Source: Phytopythium helicoides (taxonomy: Eukaryota > Oomycota > Peronosporomycetes > Pythiales > Pythiaceae). Taken from it: a stretch of DNA of 64,000 nucleotides. Shown here piece after piece: positions 41,403 to 51,544 of this stretch. The notes beneath the pieces are model-generated. The model was not told where the DNA came from. It ran no database searches and saw only the letters and a program-made list of their open reading frames with translations. Made by a program: the position numbers and the translations under genes. Position 1 is the stretch's first letter. The number at the start of each line of letters is the position of its first letter. The DNA lies in NCBI GenBank assembly GCA_024867545.1, contig JANFNE010000070.1:58339-122338 (forward strand), read 5' to 3'.

Positions 41403-41406
<4 letters not shown>

Positions 41407-41459
41407 GACCTCTGTGGTAAACATTCTAGTGTTGTTCATACTCCTCCAGCCGAAACAAC

Positions 41460-43563
41460 TCACTCTGACTTCAAAGAGGGGCTTCTGAGCTCTGGCTCGA
41501 CCACTTCGGCAGTAGTAGTTCTTTGAACTTCTTCTTCTGTTTCGACTCGACCTGAGACTTCTTGCTCCATTGCACTCGCAATACTTGGAGCTGGACCGAT
41601 CACAAGATTTGGATGGTACACGTAACTCTTGTAGTCGGCTGTCGAGACTTCTTTCACGCGGTTTCCTCGTGCTGCAGTCCGTCGAGGCCACGTGATCTCC
41701 AGCAAATGGTCGATGGATTCTCGCAGCGTCTCGACAGCTGAGAACTGTCTGCTCAACGATTTCTCATACGTTTTTGTGTTTTGATATAAAGTCACGAGAT
41801 CGCCCATCAGTGATTCGCGCTGCCGGTAGTAATCATTCGCAACTCGTGCTCGAATCAAACTGAGATCCACTGGATTCGCGATGATATACAAATAATCAGG
41901 CATGTAAGGTAGCGCCAGGAGATCATCGTCGCTCTGGGCGGATAGATGAACAAAATATCGAAAACTTTCTTGAGCCATGATGCGATCGAGTGCACTCAGG
42001 AGTTGAAGCTTGCCATCTCTGGAAATTCGCCGCGAATTCGCTCGATGTGTTGCTGACAAGCAATCCTCGAGCCACTGTTTACGATATTTCTGGTTTTCGT
42101 TGGCAAATTCAAGGTCCCAAGGACTGTATAAGTGCGCCCTCTCCGCAAACTCACGCATTTCTTGCAATTCTTGGGAGTCCCAATTGATCTGGATGCTAGA
42201 GCATGGTGATAGTACTTGTGTTATCTCGCCATAGAATACGACTGGCAACGGATCAATGCTGACAACAGTTCCAGTCAAACGAGTACTATACATTGGCTCC
42301 TGATCTTGGTCCAGATCGATGACCGTGGACTCAACGCGGTCGCCGACATTCCAGCCTGCTCGGACACCTGCTTCATAGCTGCCATCCAGCACCAGAAATT
42401 CACTCACGAACTGTGGGGTGCAATATACTGTCATGCAGTGCCGTTTGGACGGAAGCTGATCACGCTGGAGCTTCGTCACGCTCGAGTTGACACCCATAAA
42501 CTGACCAAACTTGGGCTCAAGAGAGTCAAACAAATGAACTCCGTGTGCTGTTCGACCCGTTTGCTGCTCGCTTCGTTTACGCTTTCGAGAGTTAGCGTTA
42601 CCGTCGTCGTCGATTTTCGGAATTGCGAGAACCGCTAATGTAAGTTCAGCCATCACGACTCGACTGGTATCGAAGCTATCAACATCCGGGAAAACGTATT
42701 TGATGTTGATCACTCGGCATTTAACTGCAAAGCTCCGATCGATGATGATTCTCGGATTCGAATCCCAATAGTAAAGTCGACAAGTTCGATTGTAGATTGC
42801 ATCAACCTTGTACAAGAGCTTGTTGTATGGTTCTGGAAAGAACACAACGTCATCGCCGAGCTGGGGAACGTATAGTAAATCTTCAGCAGGCGAGCAACGC
42901 TGTAACCATGAGCACCGATATCGAATCCCGAAGGCTTCGCGAAGAATGCGTGACACATCCTCAATCGCAACTACTTTCCGAAGTCGGTTTGCAAACTCGC
43001 GTCGAGATATATCACAGCATATTACTCTCTGCGTCCTCTTCATCTTTGATAGTAGCTAGGCTTGTTTCCAGGCTGGCAAGTACATCTTGTGACCCACTCT
43101 TGGTTAGCAAATTGACGAGGTGAATAATGGCATTGGTCGAATCACATGCAACACACCGTCGAAAGCGGCTTCCACGCGTCCGCTGCATCAAGGAAAACGC
43201 CTCTTCATCGTTCTCTCGAAACGACCGCCGACAACAGGCGCATTGAATAAGTGCTACGTAGCTTTCCCTCGTTGCAGGATCAGCAGCGGACTGTCGTGGT
43301 TGCTCCATATTCTCGACCCCATTGTCGTCTTCTTCAACCAACACCGCGGGCTCGACGAGCTCAACCCAGCACTCCCGACAAAACCCGCGCAAAACCTCTT
43401 GGTCATTCGAATCGTTTCGGTAGCGCAGATCAGCAGGAACGCCAGTACTGGCTTGCTCATCAGAAGCAACACCTGGGGCATTCCCTTCGTCCGAATCATC
43501 AGCAGCGAGGTCGATAGCTGAAGGTGCATTTGAGTGTGAAGCGGACCGTCGTGTCACCACCAT
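41460..43563 (-). CDS. BRWD/PHIP-like bromodomain protein with an N-terminal cysteine module instead of WD40 repeats
   Basis: Two frames overlap at 43012-43043, so a small intron or a one-base error joins them; together about 700 residues from MVVTRRSASHSNAPSAIDLA. Seen first: a SIM-like SAIDLAADDSDE, then a cysteine module (C62, C65; C108, C110, C111; C137, C140) of the CxxC, CxCC, CxxC type found in the DGSSTESE type A proteins. The second part matches the region after the propeller in BRWD/PHIP: DDVVFFPEPYNKLLYKVDAI, YYWDSNPRI, GWNVGDRVESTVIDLD, SIQINWDSQELQEM, SPWDLEF. A bromodomain follows with ANPVDLSLIRARVA and QNTKTYE, where the Asn is the acetyl-lysine-binding residue. WD40 repeats, normally N-terminal in BRWD proteins, are not in the window. 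A nuclear chromatin reader is likely. Confidence 0.8.
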
Positions 43564-44086
43564 GGCCCACGCGATGATCTTTTGGTAAAATATACTGTTA
43601 TATTCAAAGCGCCCGTTTGATTTGGTTATCAAAGCACAGACACGGATGCAGGTATCACCAACTCGATCCATACGATGGTCAAGACGTCCCGAAGTGTCAA
43701 GAATATGAAGAACAGAATAGGACGCATACCTGCTGGACCATCTGTTAGCCCCCAAAGATGATCAAGTCGTATGGATCCTGGATCCTGGATCCAGTTTCAT
43801 GAAGCTGGTGCAGGTATCATTGAAACTAACAACCCTGCATTGAAGAGAAGTAATGGGAACTAAAATTGAAGGTGAAAACGAATGCCAACAAGGAAGGTAA
43901 GGACGTTGCCACCTGTATTCACTTACGAGGCAGAGCCAATCTCTCTTACATGTACGCGGTCACAAACATACAATCAAGAGAATCAGGCGCAGCGAATTCG
44001 GATACCTGCATCATCACGCAACACTCGATTGGAAACTTGCGATGAACCTCGTCCAATCGGATTGGTCGTGCGGTAAAAACTACCGT
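43564..44086. other. Intergenic stretch, 0.5 kb
   Basis: Contains three overlapping GGATCCT-type units at about 43771-43790. From about 43955 it is similar to the DNA downstream of hydrolase copy 1 (GATTGGAAACTTGCGATG), marking the duplicated segment. No gene seen. Confidence 0.5.
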
Positions 44087-45142
44087 CTAAGGCAATGCCG
44101 GACTGATGTACTTCTCGAACACGGTCTGGAACTTGACAATTTGCGTCGGGTCATCTCCTAGTGGAAAATCAACGAGCCATGCCACATGACGAACGTTCGG
44201 CACCACACGGCAATGCAATCCACCACGTTCGTCCAACGTCTTCAGACCAAAAGTGTCGTTCATGTACTCGGTCGTGTCTTTCATGTCGACGATCTTCAAG
44301 TCCTGGAACTTGGCCTCGATCTCCTCGAGGCTGTCCACTTCGCTGTAGCGGCCGAATATCGATGTCTGGTACGGAGAGATAAAACCGTCACTCGGTGAAG
44401 CGAAGAAGTGAGCATCCTTGAGTTTGAGGAAGTTGCTCTTACGGCGTTCCTGGTCAGCAATGTCCTCCGCTGACTCAGCCTTGTTGACGTTGTTGATCTT
44501 CGGCAGGAAGGCATTGGTGGAGAGAAAGCCGTTGAGCGATGGTACGCGCACTAGATTCGCGAAGGAGGTCTTGTCCTGAAGCTCCGTGTGCTCCGTGATG
44601 GCGACAGCGAAATCCCGCTGGAATGTACCATTCAGTGTGCTTGGGTTTGCGGTGTATCGCTCGTAGTCGAGCAAGCCAGGCAATGTGACGGGGCCATACG
44701 CAACGAAAAACATTTGGAGCGGTGCCTTGTCATCCGCCTGAGGACCGTAATACCAACCGTTCTGCACACCTGCGAGGCTGATCAGTGTGTGCACGTGGTG
44801 GTCATCCATCTCCTCGACAACGGCGCGAGCCAGCACGCCTCCTTGCGAGTGACCCACGAAAACGTATCCGTTCTGGAAGCGATCATCACTGGCGACAATC
44901 GAGCGGATCTGCTCGATCGCGAGCGGGACCTGGTTGTTGAGCGACATCGTCGAATTGGTGTTCGATGCGAAGCTGAGCGCGACCATATGACGACCTTGGG
45001 CTGTAAGCGCAGCCTTGAGGTTGTCACCGTCGGTTGAATTGCGAGTGAGTCCGTGGAAGAAGAAGACGGGCAGCAAGCTGGACATGGCTGCGTTCGTGGC
45101 CGAGGTGGCAGCAGCAGCGAGGGTGTTGGAGGGAAGCTTCAT
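44087..45142 (-). CDS. Palmitoyl-protein-thioesterase-like serine hydrolase, copy 2
   Basis: 351 residues from MKLPSNTLAAAATSATNAAM, the same length as copy 1, with no gaps and about 17 substitutions. Seen: VFFFHGLTRNSTDGDNL, the nucleophile elbow GHSQGGVLA with Ser99, SPSDGFISPYQ, and VPNVRHVAWLVDFPL carrying the catalytic His. Differences cluster in the signal-peptide region and the last third, while the catalytic core is almost unchanged, so both copies are probably active. It lies between the bromodomain gene and a type B DGSSTESE gene, all on the minus strand, much as copy 1 lies next to a type A gene. Confidence 0.85.
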   Translation of the reverse strand: MKLPSNTLAAAATSATNAAMSSLLPVFFFHGLTRNSTDGDNLKAALTAQGRHMVALSFASNTNSTMSLNNQVPLAIEQIRSIVASDDRFQNGYVFVGHSQGGVLARAVVEEMDDHHVHTLISLAGVQNGWYYGPQADDKAPLQMFFVAYGPVTLPGLLDYERYTANPSTLNGTFQRDFAVAITEHTELQDKTSFANLVRVPSLNGFLSTNAFLPKINNVNKAESAEDIADQERRKSNFLKLKDAHFFASPSDGFISPYQTSIFGRYSEVDSLEEIEAKFQDLKIVDMKDTTEYMNDTFGLKTLDERGGLHCRVVPNVRHVAWLVDFPLGDDPTQIVKFQTVFEKYISPALP

Positions 45143-45172
45143 TGGGTCAGTGTGGGCTGTTCAGTAGAGAGG

Positions 45173-45186
45173 GAATTTGAAAGTGA
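45173..45186 (-). promoter_or_regulatory. Initiator-like element of hydrolase copy 2
   Basis: Minus strand TCACTTTCAAATTC matches the initiator consensus at 11 of 14 positions. It lies 31 bases before the ATG, in the same place as in copy 1, so the promoter was duplicated with the gene. Confidence 0.5.
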
Positions 45187-45759
45187 GTCACAGGTTCTAG
45201 TGTCTTGGAAGGATTGACCCGGCTCACCGATGATGACTCCGATGCAAGTGATGGCCGCGAAGTCTCGTGATGACATCGTCTGCATAATCATGTCCGATTA
45301 TTCCCAAAAAAACAACACTTTGATCTTGGTACAGATTGCTTCACCGCCCATCACTCACGTCTGCCCCGCACAGCTGTGCCACCGTCGTTTACACGACATC
45401 CACAAAATCGGATTCAGTTATCGCCTGTGATGGTGAGTTTGCCTTGCAGCTGTTGCTCCCTGGTCTCACTAAGCGCTCCCAACGTCATTCTCGCAGTCTG
45501 GGGTAAGACATGAGTGGCTTGAGCTACCTCCGAGCTGGTTAAACCAGTAGCCGCAGGAGGTTCTATCCATTTTCGCTGACTGCATTTTCTTGAGATTTCT
45601 TTGATTTCTGAATTGGAACCTCGGTAGGCTGGGCCCTTCACTACGTGACCTTGATAGAGGTGGTTTTCGTTTGCGAGAACGAAAAAAGTGGTAAAAAAAA
45701 AAAACTACGAACGGCTAAACATGTTGTCACTTTGAACAATTTCACTGACGTTAAAGACC
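45187..45759. other. Intergenic stretch, 0.6 kb
   Basis: The part up to about 45320 is similar to DNA upstream of hydrolase copy 1. The remainder, with an A-rich run near 45695-45707, holds no supported gene. Confidence 0.45.
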
Positions 45760-48325
45760 TTAGCCGTAGGTATTTTGGCGATAGAACAAAGTAGGCACTG
45801 GTCTTGACATCACATCGTAGAACAGAGTTTCGTTCGAGCGAATCAGCTCGTCTCTGGCATTATTCAATTTCCTCTGCTTCCACTCGAGGTCACTTGATGG
45901 CTGCTCTTCACCACGCTCAATAGCCGCTCGACGTTTGTCGAGTTCCTCTTGGTTGCATCGATAGCGGAAGACACGGTTCGAAAACATCTTTTCGTAACGG
46001 TATTGCTCAATATCTTCTGGTGTGATACGGAGCGCTTCAAACACTTTGTCAAATTTGTCTGGTCGTTCCCTCATCAGCCGCTTTTTGATGGCTTGAAGAG
46101 TGTTTTGTCTTCCCAACAGATACTTGCGCACATTAGCACGCGTTTCTGTTTCCAATTACTCTTCAACATAGCAGCTAGTGACTTTATACAGACGAACCCT
46201 ATCGATGTAGCCCTTCGAGACATCGTCCATCACCAGATCCGTTTGGACTTGTGAAGACGTTCGGTGGTGCCTGGGAGATGGTCTTTGAGCTTTCAAAGCC
46301 GAATTGAGATCACTGCGATCACGCTGGCGCGAACTGTCAATTGATTGGCTCGAAAAATGCCCCGACTCTTGAGAGTGAGCTCTATCAAGCTCTTGATTGT
46401 TGCGTTGATGGTTTGTACAATTCGGAAGAGATGTGTTACGCGAGTGCTGCGCGATATCCTCAAAAGTGACTTGGATTGCATTGAAAACATCAGCAAACTT
46501 TTCCGGGTGAGCTTTCAGCAGCTTCTTCTTGACTCCTCGAAGAGCTTCCTGGCGACGCACCAAATAATCCCGCGTATTCTCATCTTTTGCTTTTTCTAGT
46601 TCTTGCTCGATGAAACGGCTTCTTAGTCTTGAAAAAACGGACCTCTTCAATGTATTTCTTGTCAACGCCATCAATCTTCAGGTCCGATCGAGCTGGTGAA
46701 GGAGATCTTTGGCGCTTACGAGAAAGGCTATGAGCTGCAGAAGATGCACGACTACAGCCGGGAAAGAGAGAATCCGGCTGTGTCAAAGATTCTCGGGTTG
46801 GTGGCTCAGAAAAGCGTTGCTCGCGTGAAATAGACTTAGAGTTTCGTGAATCGCAAGCGCTCAATGACTCGTTCATCGAGGCTCTGACTGGCTGCGAGAA
46901 AGGAATGCCTTCGGATGTCGAATTTCTGTAGCTGTGCGATCGAGCGTGAGACTTTGCCGGGCGAGGAGGGTCATGTTGACAAATGGTTGGAGGTTGTGAC
47001 TTGCGCGCGAGGCGAGGGTCTCTCGTGGGGTGTCGCCACGCTGATCTTGGGCTTGCTACCCCCTGGCGGATGGACCGCGAGTTAGGATTATGAGTGTCAT
47101 ATACTTTAAGTGCTGGTTGAGGTGGTGGAGTGTCAGTTTGAAGCTTCGTGTCGTAGTAATCACGCTCGCTGGGGCGATGGTCTCCGTAGTAGTGTCTATC
47201 TTGCGGTAATTCGTCGAATCCATTTCGATTATAGCTGGCTAACAGAGACCTGTGTGCGTTTGAGTGATATTCTGGTTGTGCGTCGTAATACGGTTCTCTG
47301 CCTCTACGACCAGGCTGAAATCTGTTGGTATCTTCCTCATACACGTACTCTGTTCTGGATTCACTGGATTGTGCCCGATTGTATCGGTCTGAGTGATCGC
47401 TGTAACCATCGCAATCGTATCGATGGTCGCGGGAACTTTCGGTTCGCATCTCATAACGGCGATCGGTGTCAAGACTCTCTCTAGGAGATTCGTAACCGCG
47501 CGAGTGGTGCTCGAAATCGTGACTTCTGCTTGTGCGAGGCCGAGAAGAACTTCGACATCGATCTCCATCCCTACAATCGCTCCTCTCTTTGTCGTTGTGC
47601 CGTTGGGTGTCCCGATGCTCGTGTCTTCGGCTACTGCCGCTATCACACTCGTGCCTGTCAATATTTGGGGATCTTGAGCGGTCAGAACGATCCACGTGAT
47701 TGTCTTCACGCGCATCACCATCGCCATGGCGTTTGTAGTTATCACCGACGCGGCGACGGCTGTAGTCGCGCTTTTCATACTTCTTGTCATCGTAACGATC
47801 GTGGAGCTTGAAGGTGTCACTGCAACTCCTCCTCTCGCCACTGCGATCTCTCCCCGCGCTGTCACGGCTCCCACGAGACTGATACTGCAGAGACAGATGA
47901 GCATCCGTGGACGATTTGCTCGAAGACACTCGTCGATCTCCACTCGACGACCGCGCGCTTGACCATTTTGACTCATGGGCGATCTTTTCTTCCCTCCTCC
48001 GCTCGCCACCACTCATCTTGCCGTCTCTCGAACTCTCCAAACGTTTTCCATGTTGGTTTCGCCGCAACTTCTCGTCCGCACTCGACTCGGAGTCGCTCAC
48101 AGTTGCGGTGTTGCTGCTCGATCCACCTTGCGATTCTTGAAGAGACGAAAAGTCCACACCGCCCACAGGCTTCCGCTGCAGCTTCTCGTTGGGCTCCACG
48201 GGCCCATCCGACGCCGCTGGATGCCCAAAATCCTCCTCCTCGTCCTCTTCGAACTCGTAGACCTCGCTCTCGGTCGTGCTGCCGTCGTCATCGGCCACTG
48301 CGGCAGCCGCCGTCCCGTCCGCCAT
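45760..48325 (-). CDS. DGSSTESE-family type B protein (Arg/Ser/Asp-rich), with internal stop and frame breaks; likely pseudogene or damaged copy
   Basis: Starts MADGTAAAAVADDDGSTTES. Seen: a second acidic motif TATVSDSESSADEK; a long region rich in Arg, Ser, Asp and Tyr (RRDYSRRRVGDNYKRHGDGD type, about residues 90-450); TRDPRLARK; then the C-terminal domain DGVDKKYIEEVRFF. After a frame change near 46640 the domain continues RSRFIEQELEKAKDENTRDY, LVRRQEALRGVKKKLLKAHP, FADVFNAIQVTFEDI. A second domain copy begins YIDRVRLYKVTSCYVEE, meets an in-frame TAA (46156-46158), and continues unbroken as LETETRANVRKYLLGRQ, ITPEDIEQYRYEKMFSNRV and NETLFYDVMSRP to 45760. The paralogues have an acidic residue where the stop is, so one base change would explain it. 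The linker near 46400 also reads better in a neighbouring frame. Function unknown; probably nuclear. Confidence 0.7.
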
Positions 48326-48793
48326 GTTCGGTGTTTGAGGTCGCGGCTGGTGGCCACGCCAGTTCGTGTGATCTACACCATTTTGAGGTCGCTTGCATTG
48401 TGTGGACCACGTTTGGGAGCCATCGTGGTTGAATGAACGAGTGCGACCTTGTTGAGGTTGAACGCGAGTATTGAGCTCCATGGCACCCGAGATGAGGTCG
48501 AAGTGCTTCTCGCTCGTGATGCTGTCGTTGATGTGCGTGGTGGTGCGAAAGAGTTGCCATGTTGCGTTGATCCGAGCGGAAGATGGGCGAGGTCCTGCCT
48601 GTCTGTAAGATCGCACTCCCACATCCGATCCGAAGAGCTCTCTGCAGACTGCACCGCAACGTAGATCTACACCGCGCGAGGCCTTCCCATCGATCCGCTG
48701 GGATTGTGTTGGTCGACATTGGCAGATCCTAGGCGACAAGGGAAAAGCCTCAGCCAGGCAAAATGTGATTTCAGCCCTCTTTCGCTCTTGAGC

Positions 48794-48817
48794 AGCTCCA
48801 CTGTCGACAGTGGAGCT
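48794..48817. repeat. Perfect 24-nt palindrome
   Basis: AGCTCCACTGTC is followed by its exact complement GACAGTGGAGCT. Adding three more bases on each side after one mismatch (GAG...CTC) gives 32 nt. CGACAGTGTCG follows within 4 bases. Confidence 0.85.
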
Positions 48818-49222
48818 ACTCGACAGTGTCGAGTGCATGCACAGTCCTTTACGAAAACCATTGCTTCACCGAGAAGCCTCCTCCACAAAGCGTACGATCA
48901 ACTTGAAGAAGAAAGCACGGATCGCCAGCTCGACAGCGTAGCCATGCTGGCCAAAACGTGACTACAACGCGACCCTGCCACGTCTTCCGTTGTCCAGCCG
49001 GGGAAAACCATGCGGCGGTGCGACGAGGGCAGCAATTCGGTGTTTTCTCTCCACACTCACCTGATTGATTCTCTATAGGCTCCAGACACCATCGATCAGG
49101 TGGCGGGCGGTCAGGAGTCGAGGGCCGTATGGCAGTGCGACGGGTGGGCGAGTGTGACTTCGGTGTTGTTGACTGCGAAATGTTGCTGCTCTGCCGGCAG
49201 CGCCGGGAGCTGAGAAGCTTGA

Positions 49223-49324
49223 GTCACCTTCCCCTCAACCTACATACATCCGGACGGGTGTGTGCCTTCGGTGTTGTTGGCAGAGCAGCAACTTGTTGCT
49301 CTGCCGGGTTGAGGGGAAGGTGAC
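49223..49324. repeat. Nested inverted repeat (fold-back), 18-bp outer arms
   Basis: GTCACCTTCCCCTCAACC at 49223-49240 pairs exactly with GGTTGAGGGGAAGGTGAC at 49307-49324. Inside, GGCAGAGCA at 49279-49287 pairs with TGCTCTGCC at 49297-49305. A third copy of TCACCTTCCCCTC follows at 49326. Part of the loop (TTCGGTGTTGTTG...) also occurs at about 49158, so the unit has been partly duplicated. Confidence 0.85.
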
Positions 49325-49952
49325 CTCACCTTCCCCTCGACAGGTCAGTGACCTGCCAATCAGCCATGCTGGACACGATGTGTGTGCGAAGCGCTCCGCG
49401 TATCTCTGCATTCGGTGGTCACCACGACGACAAGAGCACGACACGAATGAAAATATGTACCGCCAGCGCATGGACAAAGCATGTGGGCCGTGCTCTCCTC
49501 CACCCATCCGCACCATACGAGCGCACACGCATATTGCGTTGGAGTTGCGTCGAGGAGGAGGCCACGCGCGCATGGAGACCCACGATTGTCGACTCCGTCT
49601 ATGCTGTCGGATACAGCGTTGTGCTCATCCATGCCATCGCGGTTTGGGAGCCACTTGGCCTGTCGCTAGAGCGCGTTCGTGCGATCCTACTTCGTCTCAT
49701 CTCCGCGCTCGATGGGTATCCAGTCCATGTTGATCTGAATACTGTACCGACTGTCCGCTCGACACTACAGGTACCGACGAGAGCTCCGGCCGGTTTACGC
49801 CACGCTCCACTCGTCGCCACGCTCTCCCTCGTCTGCGTCGGCCGCATTGGCACATTGGCACATTGGGCTCACTTCAGCTTCTTCCAGTCCAAGCGCACTC
49901 CATCTCTCTCTCTGGGATCCTTTCGGGCTTTCGCAAGTTTTCGTGCTTCGAG

Positions 49953-51544
49953 ATGCTCGGGTTCCTGTCCAACATGCGCGAGCGCATGTCCGTGGAGCTG
50001 CAGGTGGTCTCGGCCGTTGCGTTGGCGGCCACGGCCGTCTACACGGCCCGCAAGCTCACGACCTAGCGACAAGAAGGCGCTCTCGGTCGCGACGCCGCCC
50101 ACGCGCAAGCCTATCATCGGAGACACGCTCGAGCTGCTCAAGAACAACGACAACTTCCACGACTGGCTGCTGGAGCTCGCCCTGCAGTTCGACGGCCGAC
50201 CGTTCTCCGTTCCAGGCGCCTGGACGTCCGCCGGTGCTCGTCATCACGTCGCCCGAGCAGCTAGAGGACGTGGCCAAGACGCAATACGACAACTTTGGCA
50301 AGGGGCCGTACCTGTACGAGATCATGCACGACCTCGTGGGCGAGTCGCTCGCCGTGCTCGACGGTGAGGAGTGGCGATTCCAGCGCAAAATTTTCGCCAG
50401 CCTCTTCAGCGCGCGCACGCTGCGCGAGTCCATGACCCAGGTCGTGCAGAAGCACGCGCAGTCGCTCAACCGGACGTTCGAGCGCGCGGCACAAACCGGC
50501 GACTCGCTCGACCTCTTCAAGCTTATGAACCGCTTCACGATGGTCACGTTCGCCGAGATCGGCTGCGGCATCGAGATGGACTCGCTCGTCACGGGCGAGG
50601 AGCACCCGTTCGAGATGGCGTTCGAGGAGGCCGAGCACATCATCGGCAGCCGAATGTCGCTGCCCGTGACGGTCTGGAAGCTCATGCGCGCGTTCAACAT
50701 CGGCTCCGAGAAGCGGCTCAAGGAGTGCGTGGGCGTGATTGACAAGATCGTCTACGGCTTCATCGCCGACTCCATGGCGTCGCGAGCGCGCTACGCAGCA
50801 GGCGACAAGAGCGGCACCAAGCCCGGTGGACGCGACATCATCTCGCTGGTACTGGACAACGCTGAGGTTCGCGAGGGCGTCACGCCGGCGCTGCTGCGTG
50901 ACATTGTTGTGTCCGCCCTTGTTGCTGGCCGTGACACGACGGCCGAGACGCTGAGCTGGTTCTTCCACATGCTCGCGCTGCACCCTGACATCGAGGGCCA
51001 GATCCGCGAGGAGATTCGCGCCGTGATCCCGGCACTGTTCGAGGACCCGCACTACGTGCCGAGCATGGAGGACGTGCAGGAGCTGACGTTCATGGAAGCG
51101 TGCTTCCGCGAGACGCTGCGGCTGTACCCGCCGGCGGCGTTCAACTTCAAGCACTCGTACAACGACACCTTCCTGTCTGACGGCACGTTCGTGCCTGGTG
51201 GCACGGACATCGGCATTCCCTACTACGCCATGGCCCGTTTGCCACAGATCTGGGGCGAGGACTGCAACGACTTCAAGCCCGAGCGGTTCCTCGACCCGGC
51301 GACAGGCAAGATCGCGCAGCTGTCGCCGTTCAAGTTCAATGCGTTCCACGCCGGCCCACGCATGTGCATTGGGCGGAACTTGGCGATGCTCGAGATGAAG
51401 ATCGTGGTCTCGCGGCTGCTGAGCCGCTTCCACGTGCGTGAGAACCCCGGCCAGACCATCACGTACTGCCGGTCGATCACGCTGCCCATGAAGTACCCGA
51501 TGATGGTCTCGGTCGAGCCCATTTCCGGCTCGGCCGCCGCGTAG
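49953..51544 (+). CDS. Cytochrome P450, clan 86-like, copy 1; two frame breaks near the N-terminus
   Basis: A heme-thiolate monooxygenase of the type that hydroxylates fatty acids or other lipids in the ER. Start MLGFLSNMRERMSVELQVVS, followed by a membrane anchor (VSAVALAATAVYTA). Frame changes are needed near 50063 (after RKLTT) and 50216 (after FDGRPFSV); from there to the stop the frame is clean. Seen: NNDNFHDWLLELALQFDGRP, EEWRFQRKIFASLFSARTLR (helix C), I-helix VAGRDTTAETLSWF, ExxR in ACFRETLRLYPPA, PERF, and the heme loop FHAGPRMCIGRNLA with ligand Cys codon 51364-51366. It is tandem with copy 2 on the same strand, 1 kb apart. An assignment to a numbered CYP family cannot be made by eye. 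Confidence 0.9.

Larger units (their letters stand above)
48326..49952. other. Gene-poor region, 1.6 kb, rich in inverted repeats
   Basis: Divergent region between the type B gene (-) and P450 copy 1 (+). It holds the palindrome at 48794-48817 and the nested inverted repeats at 49223-49324. At about 49868 the sequence TCACTTCAGCTTCT is a weak initiator candidate (10 of 14) 85 bases before the P450 start. No supported gene. Confidence 0.45.

Noticed and set aside
45760..48325. Reassigned TAA codon or programmed readthrough as an explanation for the internal stop
   Set aside because: TAA ends the CTL, P4-ATPase and biotin synthase genes in this same window, and only one gene shows the problem; a base change or error is simpler.
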